Source of the DNA: Echiichthys vipera
Lineage: Eukaryota; Chordata; Actinopteri; Perciformes; Trachinidae
Assembly (NCBI GenBank): GCA_963691815.1
Contig: OY829665.1
Location: 24,842,906 to 24,906,905 of the forward strand
Direction of reading: 5' to 3'
Length of the DNA: 64,000 nt
Shown here: one piece after another, positions 1 to 13,331 of the stretch
Layout: each line of letters begins with the position of its first letter
How positions within the stretch are numbered: position 1 is the stretch's first letter
The notes under the pieces: model-generated
Seen by the model: the letters and a program-made list of their open reading frames with translations, nothing else
Told to the model about the DNA's origin: nothing
Databases searched by the model: none
Translations under genes and position numbers: made by a program

Positions 1-1019
1 ATTGCTCTTCACAGCTAATTTAGCTAATCTCAACTGGAGGGGACGGTCCAAAAAAACGATGTGTCCGGGCAACTGAACTGAAGCATTTTAGTTCAAATGA
101 AAATACCAGTGTTGTGTCCTGCATGGAGAAAAATTGGTGGCCTTATTTTACAGGGAAAGTGAGAAACAAGTATAAAGTGTTCCCTAACAATGTGTATACT
201 ATTTTGAAAATAATAGAATAGAACAGAACCGGTGCAGTATTTGCCAGTTGGCAAAACATGATAGTTAAAAGTAGAGCCAGACCGTTATATCAGTCAGCCA
301 ATATTACTCATAATGGCCTATCACAGACATATCTGTATCTCGCTATATCTGTGATATGCGCCAATATGAAAACTTTTTTAAACAATATATGTAGTGCAGA
401 AAACAATGCATGGGGTGATTTATAATTGGTGTCATAAAGCCATTTTTTATTTAAATGGTCAGCAATTGACTGATCCTCAACATTTATTTATTTATTTAAT
501 TCTTATTTATTCTGTATTTTTTCTGTTCATTTCTAGAATTAGTTGACAATGTAATTCATTGTATATATAATGTATAATAATGGTAAATATTATTTAAAAG
601 AGTACCTATCATATCATATCAGTGTTAAATCTACACAGAAATGGTCTATTTTCAGTCTAACTCAGAAATACACTATATCGGGCGCCATATCGGTTATGAG
701 TGAAGTTTTCCATCTAAAATCTGTATTGGTCTCATCCTATGTTAACACGGAAAAAAGTGAAACTACGGTGTCGTTCCTTTGTATTTTTAAATTGGTCTAA
801 TGAAAAATGATGGGTTCATGTTTAAACCTGATGTTTTCAGCGTGTTTCAAAACAAATGTCACTCCCTGTGGATAAAATTAAAAGAAAAACCTGTCTGTGG
901 ACTGTCTGTCCTGTGTGTAAACTCACTAAAACAAGGTAATAATTAAAAATTGTGCTGTTTTAGTGCAACATGCGCTCTCCGTGTACATTTATGGGCAGTG
1001 GCAGAGTGAACAACTGACA

Positions 1020-1031
1020 CCCCCCCCCCAC

Positions 1032-1066
<35 letters not shown>

Positions 1067-1075
1067 CAAACACAC
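1020..1075. repeat. C-run with (CA)n
   Basis: A run of about ten C followed by interrupted CA repeats with two AA breaks. Confidence 0.95.
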
Positions 1076-1466
1076 TTGCACTTAAATACAGGACATAAAA
1101 GTGATTTAATTGGAAATATGGCTGTTATTTAAGACTTGAAACAGGGTGAACCTTAAAGGACTCAATTACAGCAACTTGATACTAATTATATTTTTCCCGT
1201 GTGAGGTTTTAGTAAAGGTCATGTAAAAACTCTTGTTTGGGATAAGTTGGCCATGTCCATCGCCTTGAGTGGATTTCATTCTGTTTATCAATGTTAGAGC
1301 TGCTTTATTTGGAAATTGAAAATGACGAGACTGCTAAGAGCTTTGGTTAATAGCTTTCTCCCCACGTCATATTTAAAATGAAGGCTAAATTATATTGTCA
1401 TTGAAGGCCTGTGATTTATTCCATCAAATTACATTCCTTCTGTGCTTTTGGGAAACAAAACAAAGA

Positions 1467-1479
1467 CCCCCCCCCCCCC

Positions 1480-1510
<31 letters not shown>
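1467..1510. repeat. C-run with (CA)n
   Basis: Sixteen C bases followed by fourteen CA units. Confidence 0.95.
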
Positions 1511-1513
<3 letters not shown>

Positions 1514-1614
1514 TGACCTCTCCTTAAGGAAATGTGACCCCTCTCATCAGGACAATTAGGCAAGGGATGGAAACAGACCCTCCAGTAGGTGTGACCCTCC
1601 TTCAGACTCAATCG

Positions 1615-1860
1615 CTTGTGATTAGCAGTGTCTAGTTTGACCCCCTAGCATTTTCACATTACATGTGAAAAGCCCAATTTAATTACAGGAACTTCAGAAC
1701 ACATGCATTTGCGAGCTCGGGCATTATTGCCAAGGTAATTGCTTGACGTGTGAAGTGAATTGTGGTGTTGGGGAGGTTAATGGCTGCCAAGCTTTCCGAA
1801 GCACAACATGACAATTATAGGGTGCTTTCAGAGCTTTTAACATCAATGTGTCATTTCATT
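1615..1860. promoter_or_regulatory. candidate conserved noncoding block in the intron
   Basis: Unique, non-repetitive sequence with TGTGATTAGC, CAATTTAATTACAGG, AAGGTAATTGC and GACAATTATAGG cores. No ORF or transposon ends were seen. It looks like an intronic enhancer; conservation is not tested. Confidence 0.25.
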
Positions 1861-2422
1861 AAACTACAAACTAAGGTGGAGGCTGCAGTTTGTAATATTT
1901 TTCTGCCATTTGAATCTTTAAGAGATACATAAATACACAACAAATGATTGAAAATTTAGAAACGAGGGACATGTTCACAAACATTACATGTACTCCACTT
2001 CAGCTGAAGAACTGGTTCCCTTTCAAGAGTTTAATAAGAGAAAATGGAATGGAGTGCTGCTGAACAACAGAGAACCCACACAGCCAGCGCTGAAGCATGT
2101 TGTTACACCTCCAAATCAGCATCTGGAAGATGTGGGCATGGCACATGGCCCATCGGGTTAAATCTGCCTGATTGACACATTGTTGAATTAACAGCACCCC
2201 CCATCCCCAAACTGTGAAAACATGTCGTCAGCAATACATTTTCATATTTATTGTATTTTATTATTTTCCCTTTTACTATGTATCAGAGGAAATATCTGAA
2301 CAATTGAAAAATCATCAACCATCAAAAAAAGGTCAACATTTTCTCCCAACAGACATTCTTGGAAAGAATAAAAAAAATGCTGTGGCTTTTTCTGTCTTTC
2401 ATGGAAAGTACAAAAAGGAAAA

Positions 2423-2459
<37 letters not shown>

Positions 2460-2472
2460 CCGTATATATATA
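2423..2472. repeat. (GT)n-(AT)n compound microsatellite
   Basis: GT units pass into TA units and an AT palindrome, just left of the hAT relic. Confidence 0.95.
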
Positions 2473-2487
2473 AGAACACTGCGAGTT

Positions 2488-3240
2488 CAATAGGGGTGGG
2501 CAAAAAAATCGATTCATGATCGATTCATAACTTCCAAGGCTGAACGTCATTGAAGGAAAGTTTTTGGGCGCACTTTGGATTTGACAACCTCAAGGGAAGG
2601 TGGAGCTGGACATGACTCATTCAACATGCAAGGATTGCAAAATGAAAGTCAAGTACTTTGGCAACACTACGAACGCCCACTGTGGTCAAGTGAGCCGTCA
2701 TTCGCGTCTCTGTAATCAAACCAGTCGGCTCTATATTTGTAATGCGCCTATATTCTGACATTTATGGTAAATGCATTGAAACTGCTCAGAGGAGATGACA
2801 TGAAGGTAAACGCTTTACTTGCATTCTGTCTCATTCTGCCAATATTATCTGGTAAATATATAATCTGCTAGAATATTATATTGAAAAAAAACTACAAAAT
2901 TACTTTTGTAAATGGCCAGGATTCTGAAAAATAAGGCATCTACTAGCCTACTTGTATAATTGTATCTATGTTAATTTCACTTTTATTTTTTGAAGTCACT
3001 GAGAATTGATATATACTTAACAATTGTGGAAGTTAAGCATGAATAAATGACATTTGATCATACAGTAGATTTGCCTTTGTGTGTTAGCATTATAGCAATC
3101 AGTTGATACATTTTTCATAAAAATAATGTATAATCTATAATTTTCATTCATAATTAGAACTGGAGTAGATCCTGAAACATGTAATAATTCAAAAAATTAT
3201 ATTAAATCGATAATCGTTTTGAAATCAAAAATCTGAAATG
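2488..3240 (+). mobile_element. hAT-type transposon relic with BED zinc-finger fragment
   Basis: The left edge reads GGGGTGGGCAAAAAAATCG and the right edge contains AAATCGATAATCGTTTTG, end sequences typical of fish hAT copies. Inside, at about 2597-2700 on the plus strand, an open frame contains STCKDCKMKVKYFGNTTN followed by H and RH. This matches the CxxC...GNTTN...H core of the BED zinc finger that hAT transposases use to bind DNA. The rest of the transposase is missing, so this is an internally deleted or decayed copy. Confidence 0.6.
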
Positions 3241-3244
3241 AAAT

Positions 3245-4135
3245 ACATTTGACATTTTTTCCTTATTAATTACCAAATAATTATCTAATCACAGATCATT
3301 TTTCATCTTTGCCTCCTCTGACTCGTCATTGTCCCAATAAACTCCAGATGATCCTCAAAGTAATGAGGACTAAAGGCCATGTACTAACATGGCTGCTGGA
3401 TTAGGGTGGCTGGACAGTAAGAGGATACTGATTAGGGAACATTTAGGGAAAAATTACAAAGGGGAGGGGAAAAATAGGATTTTTAGTGGAAATTATGTCC
3501 TGAAATACATTTAGTCACTGATACAGTGATGCTAGTCAGTGTCATTCATTGAATAATGATGAAAGGAGATGAACTCTCAACACATTTTTTCATCCAAATC
3601 TTAGAAAATCTAACTATTCATATCATTTACAAATGTATAAGTGTGAAACACCGACATTTCCTGGGGTATAATGGCTCTTCATTGTTCAAAAAATGTGGTG
3701 ATGAGGCAAAAAAATGTGTAAAAGTGAAGCCAAGCAAGCTGCAGAACAAAGGGGATCGTGATAATGAATGGACCAAGTGCAGCCAATTAATTTAATGAGA
3801 GCCTACAAAAGCCTCAGGTCTGGCCAAAGCCAAATATGGAAAACCATTAAAGTCTGAGAGGCTTTCTATAGCACTGATGTAGAGCAACTTTTAACAGTTC
3901 GTGTTAGGAGCAGCTGGAGGAGAGCTGCTACACCATGAGCAAGAAAGCATCAGTAAGACCACTTGTCATGTCAAACCACAAGGACAACTGTGCTTTGTGT
4001 GAATCAAGTTAAGAACAAATGCGTTTTCAAAGGCTGAAAAAGTACTTATTACCTTGATGCTTCTCCACTTCTGATCTCAGTATGCAATACATCCCATTTA
4101 CATGCATTCACACCATGCTGACAATCAAGTGATTT
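3245..4135. other. unique intron DNA, nothing recognised
   Basis: No repeat ends or coding motifs. The part at 3775-3870 has GCCAATTAATTTAATGAGAG and could be regulatory, but the support is weak. Confidence 0.4.
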
Positions 4136-4139
4136 GATT

Positions 4140-4410
4140 TATTCAACTGATATGAACTGATACTTTGGCCAATACTGATAACATATTTTATATATTAGCA
4201 TTGCTATGTTATGGCCGATATTGTCGATATTTCTTTTTTAAAAAACCACAGACATACACACCAGCACTGCCCTGACACGCACAATGGAAATAATCATCGA
4301 ATGTTAATAAATCGGACCAGATTTGTGCATTGGACCAATGCTGATGTATAAAAAATGACTAACTTTGTCAGATATCTTTATGACTGTCGATATATTGTGC
4401 ATCCCTAGCT
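4140..4410. mobile_element. remnant of a non-autonomous DNA transposon
   Basis: Diverged repeats of a GATATTG/CGATAT motif end in TGTGCATCCCTAG, an ending seen in many fish hAT-derived short elements. A related GATAT-rich stretch lies at about 280-700. The family is not identified with certainty. Confidence 0.35.
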
Positions 4411-4684
4411 GTAATAATCAAAAATTGAAATATAATAAAAACAACTCAATGCTGAGAATGCCCTTTCACTACTATATACTATATTATATCACTTTCTAAA
4501 TTAGCAGTGACCTTGATCTCTCTTGATGTCAATGCTAACTGTGTAATACTATCATTGTAAACAGTTACCATACCATGGCTATGAACCAATCAGATTGCTC
4601 GATTTGAGCTTTTAACTGTAGGCGAACACACGACGGCTGCCTCATGTATCCTGGTCCACTGGTTGTCCTCAGCAATTAATGTGA

Positions 4685-4900
4685 TTCTCTATGACGGGTT
4701 CCCAAGCTTTTTCAGCTCGAGACCCAAAAGAGAAATTTGATGTCTCCCCATGAACAAAACGTACAAACGCTCTTCATCTATTTTAATCAGGAAAAAGATT
4801 TCACATATCATAGCATAGTTATGCATTTTACTCTTCTGATTGGTGACCCAGTAAAAATGGGTCCTGCCTCTAACTTTGGGAAAGACTGCTCTATGTGAAT
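4685..4900. mobile_element. hAT-like short element
   Basis: It begins GGGTTCCCAAGCTTTTTCAG and ends in TTTGGGAAAGACTG, an inverted arrangement of the TTCCCAA/TTGGGAA ends typical of hAT (Charlie-like) short elements. No transposase is present. A similar end, GGTTGGGAACCCC, lies at about 22528-22540. Confidence 0.45.
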
Positions 4901-4959
4901 TAGGATTTAAAAAAAAAAATCAATACTCAGAAAATAATCAATACTGAAAATGAGTATCG

Positions 4960-5670
4960 GATTAGATAATAGCTTGCAAAGGTATTGATACTTTTGCCGT
5001 CAACAGTGCCGCAGCAGCCTCCTCCAGTTTACACATAACGTCACCCAGCAGGCTGCAGACTAAAGCTACAGCCAGGTGTTAACGACAAGGAAAAGGCTAA
5101 TGATGTAAACAAGCCGATATGCTAATAAAGCTAACGTGGTGGCAGTAGCACAACAAAGTTAGGAAAGTGTCTTAAAGACCAACACCCTGGTCTTTATGGC
5201 GAACCTTTGACAACATTGATGTATTTTACAGTTACTTCTGTTAAGTTATCATTGAGCTAGCGGCTAGTCTAATAATAAACAGTAACGTTAACGGCGGAGC
5301 TAAGCAGCTAATGTCATCAGTCCTGTCCATCTAACACTAGGACATGTTATTTTAACAGGATGACACAATAACGTGTCTGAAGTCCACCAGCAATGAGACA
5401 GAAACAGTGACAGTCTGCTTTACCAACTCTATTTAATCAGAAACGTTAACACAGAAGATAAACAGGACTGTAGCTGAATACTTTAGCATGGAGCAGATCC
5501 CTGTTTACACTGTGGAGAAACCTGACTAACAAGAACTGTTTCACCAACTGAATCCAAGGTTTAACCTCCTTCATGGAATCAGTTAATGTCCAAAGAAATC
5601 CCTGAGCTCTACAACACAAGAAAACCAAAAAATAATAATTTGAACATATTTGTAATATATACACCCTACT
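4960..5670 (-). repeat. dispersed repeat, copy 1 (inverted partner at 58.7-59.5 kb)
   Basis: The reverse complement of this segment matches about 58690-59490. Shared landmarks are the CTGATTCCATGAAGGAGG block, the GTTAACGTTACTGTTTATTA block and GATACTTTTGC at the distal edge. A minus-strand 72-codon frame here has a counterpart in the other copy, but most differences between the two change the amino acid, so it is not a conserved protein. GTATCGAGTAT motifs flank the right side. It is probably a non-autonomous transposon; the family is unknown to me. Confidence 0.65.
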
Positions 5671-6119
5671 TCTTTTCTAAGTGTTGTTATTTATGTTGTT
5701 TGTAATGTTTTAATCTTCATTTTTTGTAATTTTCTCATTGTGGTATTGAAAATGGTATTGAGTATCGAGTATTTACCTGGGTAAATGTGAATGTGTGGTC
5801 AAAAACAAGTATACTGTATCTCCAGGTTAATGCAGTTGTGTTTTGGATTTGTCCATATTTCCATGCTCTTAAATAGTAAGTACTACTTGATCTTTTCAAG
5901 AGCTTCATTAAATTGGAAAACCTCAAAAAAAAAAAATTCCAAGAAACCTAACAATACAGCTGCAAAATCGGATCAAATGACGATCAACATGACGAGACAA
6001 AATTGCACATTGTCAGACCCTCACACCATAGAGAAAATGAAGCAAAGATTATTTTGGGCCATTGTGATGTGGCAGGATAATTTCTGCAGCTCACCACTTC
6101 TGTCTGTGTGCAGCAGAAG

Positions 6120-6350
6120 GCCCGGCTCTCCCACCCATTGATCGGGCCTTCTTAATGCAGCTGAGGTGGCTGAGAAATCACCAGACTGACACATGGACAC
6201 TGCTCTGACAGCACGGCTGCAAATCCCTTTGATTGCCTCTTTAGCATTTCGCAGATTAAAATCATATGGAAAACGGGTGGAAGGTGCAATCAATGCAGCG
6301 GCAGCCCCTCTGCAGTCACTGCTGTGTCCTCCAGCCACTCAGCACCTGTA
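6120..6350. promoter_or_regulatory. candidate conserved noncoding block in the intron
   Basis: A unique segment with CTTCTTAATGCAGC, TTTGATTGCC, GATTAAAATCATATGG and GTGCAATCAATGC motifs. Short ORFs cross it on both strands, but none resembles a known protein. The regulatory reading is inference. Confidence 0.22.
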
Positions 6351-7585
6351 CTCAGATACACATCAGATATATAAGAGGCAGGTGTGACCTCAGCAACACA
6401 TTGATTCTTTTATACCTCGAAAACCACTTATGGATCGAATGTCTTCACAATAATGAGTCTTTTTATGGATTTGACTCGACAAATTTCTTTCAGTTTTCAG
6501 GGTCTTGTCTTGGAAAAATAACCCGAGATGATATATTAAAACAGTTTAAGCTAACAATGTCCTCAGATTAAGTGTGAAAATGTATGTTTGGCACCATCTG
6601 TAGAAGAAGATAGCTCTTGCATCAGCCAGCACCAAGTGATGCAGGGCTGTGCCAACGCTGTCCGGTAACTTAATGAAGTTGTTAATTCTTTTGCTGAGTA
6701 ACTTGTTTGTTGATGTGCCCTGGCCAAGGGCAAAGCAGTGTGTAGCATTAGCATTCCTCTCTGTCTTTTTGGCTTCCTCATGAATAACTCAGGCTGTTAA
6801 AAATTGCCGCATTTACATCTCATTTTACACAAGCGTGGCGCGGTGACTCCGACCGGCTCAGCTTGGTTACGCAAGCCGGGTTCTTTCCTTCCTCATTGTG
6901 GCAAGCATTATCACAGAGATTCAGGTCCGACGCATCACAAAGCATCTGGCTCCTCCGTTCTGAGCACTGTAGTTATCATGAAGGAGAGCACACATCAGAA
7001 ACATTATGTTGCCAAGCTTTTGCACTCTAAAAACAACAAGAGTCTGAGAAGTTATTTACAGTGCTCTCCCACATAAAGTTTTTACCCAAAGCTGCTTTGC
7101 AAAAGGATTCTATCGTAGCCATGTTCCAACCAAGTCAGCACAGAATAACCTGACCAGCGCTGATCAGTGTAGAGATCTGGGTGCTGTGCGGCCTGGGAGG
7201 CAGTGGCTGGATCAGGGTTGGTTGGGAGGGAGGGAGGTGTAGGGGGCGCACAATAGTGTGTCTGGCAGTTCCGCTAGGCCGCCCACTAATTGAGAAGTCG
7301 CTCAGGGGTTCAGCACAGGCCTCACAGCTCTGCCTATACCATCCAAATAACGCCTGTAAGTGGGGCTGACACCAACCAATCAGCATTTTGAAATCCTGTT
7401 TTTCACAGTGCTGCCCCTACACCCCCTCCCCCACTCCCTCCACCAGTCACTGTTCTAACAGCTGCAGCCAGCTACAGTCTCCCTGGCTAGCGCTCGTCTC
7501 CAGGTCCTCCTCTCCTACACCCCCACTTCATCTCCATAAAGGCCTCATTAACCAGGGGTGGCACAGAAGGCCTGGCTGAAGCCAA

Positions 7586-7624
7586 CCACACACACACACA
7601 CACACACGCACACACACACACACA
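7586..7624. repeat. (CA)n microsatellite
   Basis: CA units with one CG interruption. Confidence 0.95.
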
Positions 7625-7859
7625 AATTGCTAGCAAGCTGAGCAGCTCAGGTTCATGCATGCAGACGTGCTGCTTCCATGCTTCCGTGACAGAGCTTGAC
7701 TCCATCTCACATACTTATGTTAACAATAAGAGGTGACCTCCTTAATGTGAAACACCACGTCCAACACAAGTGGGCTGCAGGACCACCACCATCATAGGCT
7801 ACATCACCTACATGTTCTTCTTTAAAAACTCAACCTTTGCTATGTACAGCTGGTGTCAA

Positions 7860-8810
7860 CACTGCTCTGGCGTTCCCCTAAAACGGAGACATTTCGGAAA
7901 CACTGCTGTTCGGTTTTGGTTTGGAAACTCAAGGTTTTAGGGAACATCCACACGGCTTAATCGCAGCCTGAAAACGGGATCTTTTGAAACCGGGTCCCAG
8001 AGTGGGAATATTTGAAAATGCCCCCCCATGGCGTTGTCGTCTGGACAGTGAAACCTCATAATTTGTTAAAGAATGCTGTCATCGCCCCACCTCCAACCTC
8101 TAACCCCTCGGCGCACATAACAACAACAGTGCTGCTGTGTGAGAGGAGAGAGACGGACCCATAGACTGTTTACTGATCTGGACTCTGAGCAACATGCATG
8201 GGAATGAATTAGGCCGACCACAGATTTCTCCCTTTTCCCTGATGCTCTGAATAAGTCGCTCAATTGGTCGCTAGTCTCTCTTTATAAATAAAGTTGCTAA
8301 GAAGGTGTGAAAAGTCTCTAAATCTAGTGAGAAAGTGGCGCCTGTGAGTGCTTTGGGACAGAGAAGGGGCTCACATCAGCACCCTCTGCTCGTTGAGGAC
8401 ACCAACTGCAGAGTGATCGGTGCATCAGAGTCCAAAACAGCACAAAAGTCTCAACTTACACCAGAAACAGTGGACACATTTCTCTCTAGGATGGAGGAGG
8501 ATTTGGGAAGTCTCCAGATTTGGAGAGAATCTCTCCAGTGTTTGGTATCTCCACAGCGTCTCCCCGCCTCTTCTTCTCCTTGTTGAAGACAATTTTTATT
8601 TCTGTGAAAGTTACAGCGCCACATTCAGGCCTGATGTGTATTACAGTGGTTTTAGCCGGTTTCACTGGTTTCCTGTGGACGCAGATATTTCTTGAGCCAA
8701 GGCCGTGTGGACGGAAAACTTTCTAAGAACAACAGAGAAAAAAAAGGTCGCTTTTGATCGTGTGGACGGGCAGAAACAGAGATGTTTGTAAAGGATGACG
8801 CAGACTCCCA
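7860..8810. mobile_element. non-autonomous DNA transposon, about 0.95 kb
   Basis: The left part carries CGTTCCCCTAAAACGGAGAC and CATCCACACGGC; the right part carries the inverse-type motifs CCGTGTGGACGGAAAAC and GATCGTGTGGACGGGC. This AAACGGAGAC/GTGTGGACGG pairing is typical of a hAT-related short element common in fish. No transposase frame is seen; the small ORFs inside are overlapping frames of the repeat. Confidence 0.5.
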
Positions 8811-9984
8811 TGTCAGTCACTCTTACCAATTAGGTAGGCTGACAGACCTGACTGTGATTTCATCCTGACTCTGTGGCTGCTCCTTTCTCTTTGTCATCAC
8901 TTCCTCCACTGATGGAGAATGCCTCCTGTCCTGCTCTAATATGGCCCCATATTTAAAGTTTCCCACCGCTGTGACCACCTTATACTCATGAGTTACTTTC
9001 ACTAACACTTCCACCAGAGTCAACAGTCCAAGAGAAGAAATCTCTGCTCTGACTCGTTACCGCTGTTGTGTTTTCTTTTCAACCACAGAGTAACACTAGA
9101 CAATCTGCTTCCTGTTTACACCCTCACATGCACATGCCCAGTGTACGTGAATGGTCATGTGATCAGTGTTTTCAGTTGTGGTAATATGGATGCAGATTAT
9201 TTCCCATACAGAGCGAAAACATGGAGATCGTTGAAATGCTATTGAATGATAATGTAGGAGTGTGGATGAAGCTGTAGACAGTGTCCAGACTGTTTCAACA
9301 AAATTTGAATGTGAAAAATTCAAAAACTAGAAATAGAAATCAGTCAGAAAGTAGAAGTGTACACAGGTGGAAGAAAAGGGTCAAAGAATATGAGCAGTCA
9401 GACCATCAGCGGAAAAGTGTGTAAACCTACAGTGAGTACAGTCGGTCAGAGTAGAAGCAGGGAGTGGATCTATAAACTGTTTGTGTCTTTTTTCAAATAA
9501 GTTCCCACATTTAGTCTGATCCTCGTCTCTTGTCCCAGAGACATTTATTAATATGTCATCAGAGGATGCAGATGTTGCACTGTTTTGTCAAGCGTTGTTA
9601 AAATAAAACAGGTATGTTTTCCTCTGTTCTGACCTTCAGTGTTGACAGTGGTGAAAAGGCTCATGTGGACAAAATGCTGTTTCTCTGTCTCTCGCTCTAT
9701 ACACTGTCTTCATCCTGTCTTTCATCCTCATCCTCCTCATCATCATCCACCTGAATAATACTATCTGACCTGTGGAAAGCAGGCTATAGTCTGAGTTATG
9801 AAATTGTACTTTATATTCTGCTACTTTTTGTCATGAAGTGCTTTGTGCTGGGGGACGAAGTGACTGAACTTAACAGATGCTTTGGATGATGATGTTTGCA
9901 TTTGCTCAGAAACGTCCGAAAATCTTAATAGAACTTGTTTTGAAAACTTTAACGACCGACGGGCTTGGTGTACAAATGTGATTG

Positions 9985-10600
9985 GCACATTTTAAAGGTT
10001 GAATATGGAGAATGAGCAGAACACACACAGAACACACACAACTCAAGATCGTAGTTGCAACAACAAAAAATAATTCTAGCACTCCAGGAGTTTGACTGAC
10101 AGTTAGCGTTAGCGTTAGCTGTTAGAGTTAGCTGTTCCAGCTAAGTAATGATGAAAGTGATGTTAGCGATCAAGGAGAAACGTAGCCACTTGGGCGTGCA
10201 TTTGAATGGCGTTTCTCTCCTTTCTCTCAGTCCATGGAGTGAATGCTTGGCCTATATTGACTCTGGTTGTTGCCCGTCTCCGATCACTCAGCTCCTGGGA
10301 CAAATAACGGCCCCTTCACTGAGGCTCCGAAGCAGCTGCCTGATTGGCAAACTCCATTTCACCCAGTGCCAGCCTACAGTAGCTGCACCCAACAACAGAC
10401 AAACCTGGCAACCAGCAACGCCCAACGCTATTTGCTGCTACAATGGAAACAGAACGGGACAGAAAGTCTTTGTTAAACTGGTCAAAAAAATGTTTAAAAT
10501 ATTAATTCAGACTAAACTGATTTTTTTATGGAAAAGCAATACTTTCACTCTGTACCCCTCTGTACGCGTGGGTGTATTATTATTTTTTTATTCTATACAA
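9985..10600 (+). repeat. dispersed repeat, copy A (direct partner at 60.37-61.04 kb)
   Basis: Closely similar to 60372-61035 in the same orientation, starting GGTTGAATATGGAGA here and GATTGAATATGGAGA there. Copy A lacks about 110 bp present in copy B at 60460-60570. Both contain a frame of about 105 codons beginning MMKVMLAIKEKRSHLG or the like, but substitutions are mainly amino-acid changing. It contains tandem GTTAGC units near 10103-10132. Family unknown; no reverse transcriptase or transposase motif seen. Confidence 0.65.
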
Positions 10601-10794
10601 TTGCACAAAAAAATAAGTTTTTGGTGTGCACAGGACTTGAGTGTGTGGAGGCTGAGCCCTGAGCAGAGAGGACAGAGGGAAGCCATGGAGCTCTCCAGCC
10701 ATGATTACTGGCTCCCTGAACCTGCAGCAGCCCTCAGCACCCTTAGCCAGAACGGAGTGCTGGTCTCTGAGCTGCTCCCAGCTACACAACAGGT

Positions 10795-11018
<224 letters not shown>

Positions 11019-12100
11019 CTCAACCACTCCATCTATCTACCTCCTCTGCTCCGTCTTCTCACTCCATCCTCTCCCGTCAGCAGGCAAAAAGCCAGACCCT
11101 TGTCTGCAGGCCACATTAATCATGCATGGCCGCATTTGATCCAGCCCGCCACAACACATCTGCTTTTGTCACTTGGAGCGATTTAGCATCAATAGTTGAA
11201 AACAGAGAGAAGTGCGGGTTCACAGGGGAGAGAGAGCTGTCTTCCCTTTCAGGCATCACACAGGTTCCCTCCACCGCACTCAACTTTCCGGAGGTGAGGT
11301 GGATGTTTTTCTGGGACTGACTATGAGAGTGTGATTGTATACAGGCTGAAAACTGTGGACGAGTCCCAAACACATAGCCCTGAAACAAAACAAAAGCAAT
11401 GCCAAAGCCTGTGGGATTGATGAGGGGAGGGGGTGCTGCATATCACTGTGTCAAACAGCAGGGGCGTTATCATACTCTCACATGCCTGCAGAAGAGAGGT
11501 GGCAGCCAAATATGTGGCTGCTGTGTGTTCCAGACGAGGCACGGGACCGGGGCTGCAGAGGCAGTGACCGCAGAGGGCCTTTTACACACACACACACACA
11601 CAACATTAGACATGACAACAAATCACAGTTGCAGCAGTGATGCAACTATAAAATTAAAATAAGGCCTTCATTTCCCTCCACACATTCAGATTATGAACAT
11701 CCAGCCCTCAATGCCAGGTCTGGCACTGCAACACCAACATTTTCAAGTCAACATCAAATCCAAATGCCTGTGTTTCAAAAGGTACCAAATATGTCAGGAT
11801 ACATTTTGGGCAAGTAAGTGTGATCTCACAAAACTGCTGTAGCTACCAAGGTCACCAACCTTGGGGTTTGGCTGGGTTTAAAACAAAGGGCTTAGGTTTG
11901 CAGATGGACACTAGGGACATCTCACAGAATTGTCCCAACCAATATTTGAGAAAACTCGTTCACATTATCGTATTGCGATACATGCGCTCCACTTATTTTG
12001 AATGGAAAAAGTTAAAGTTTGGACGGTTGTGTGGTATCCCACGGTCGTAGTTCTGATTTTCCATCTCCGATGAAGAGCAGCGCACTGTTTGGCCACTTTC

Positions 12101-12751
12101 TTAAGCCCAGTTCAGACCAAAGATTCACAACCCAACAAAACTGTTTTAGAACGTTACAGGCGAAAGTTGCAGTGGTGTGAACTGACCCGTCTCGTCTGGA
12201 CTCAAACCCAGCCAATGCTGTTGCCTGCGACTCAGCTCGTCAAATCTCCAGCAGCTGGCTTTAGAACGTGACACACATCACCTGTTTCAACAGCCAATTA
12301 AATCTTAGTAAAGTCAGCTGGTCAGGTCACTTACAGACTGTCAGCTAGTTGAAAAGGCTGTTTTGGACGGAGGCTCAGCGAGTGTGTGTGAGAGAGAGAG
12401 AGGGTCGAGCGAGCTATACAATGAATAAGGAGAGGGAGCGCAGTAATCCAGAACAAAGTAGTGAATCAGGGAAATAAAACAGTATTTTTGCTGTTTTATC
12501 ACAACTAGAAATGCAGCAAGTATCTCACTGTCTCTGTCCTCCTACAAATTAAATCCTGCTACGAAAAAAAGCCTGAAAAGTCAGAAGTAAGAACAGAAGG
12601 ACAGAGAGTCGTTGCTATGGAGATGATTCACCGTCTCCCCACGTCTCACTGGTGTGAACTGGCAGGTTTCAGAATGTTGTAGACCTGCACATTGCAAGTT
12701 GTTGCAAGTTTCAACTCGTCTCGCTGCAAATCTTTGTCCAAGCTGGGTTTA
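12101..12751. mobile_element. inverted-repeat element (MITE), about 0.65 kb
   Basis: The left end AGCCCAGTTCAGACCAAAGA (12104-12123) is matched by the reverse complement of the right end, ACCCAGCTTGGACAAAGATT, and the GTGAACTG/GTGTGAACTGGCAG stretches add internal symmetry. TTA flanks both ends, consistent with a PIF/Harbinger-type 3-bp target duplication. No transposase is present. Confidence 0.55.
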
Positions 12752-13267
12752 TAAACTTTAGTCTCATTCAAATGATTCCAGACAGGGTTCTGTGTCTGTC
12801 TGAATGAGACCATGTCAGCAGAGAAATATCATGCACAGCACACAGGGCCTACAGATTATTTCTTGTAATATTAGCCTTCTGCAAAATAATACAACTATTT
12901 ACCTTGCAAATCTAAGAGAACACCGCTGGGAAATGTGCAGAAAGTTTTGAGTATGAGTGTTGTTGAAACACATATGGGGTTCTTAAATTAATTACAATGA
13001 AATAAATAAAGGATAAATATTAGAAAGCAATAAAGAATGCCAGAATGCTTGAATCATCACCTGGGGCCTGCATTTGATGTTTTGCAGAAAAGATTCACCT
13101 GAATGCAGAAAATACATTTTTTAACACTCACAATGGTCAGAGGGACGATCCCTGCTTAATATGTGTCCCTACTAATGTGGATATGAAACCTACACTCTTG
13201 GTTTAAAATAGACTAAATATGTAGGTAGGTTTTTTGCTTGTTTCAAGGCAAAACAATTCAACTTCAA

Positions 13268-13331
13268 AAAGAAGAAGAAGAAGAAGAAGAAGAAGAAGAA
13301 GAAGAAGAAGAAGAAGAAGAAGAAAAAGAAG
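13268..13331. repeat. (GAA)n triplet microsatellite
   Basis: About twenty GAA units, nearly pure. It gives artificial poly-Glu, poly-Arg and poly-Leu frames. GAA tracts can form triplex DNA. Confidence 0.95.

Noticed and set aside
5446..5664. 72-codon frame conserved in an inverted copy (58686-58877)
   Set aside because: Nearly all differences between the two copies change the amino acid, as expected for a non-coding repeat.
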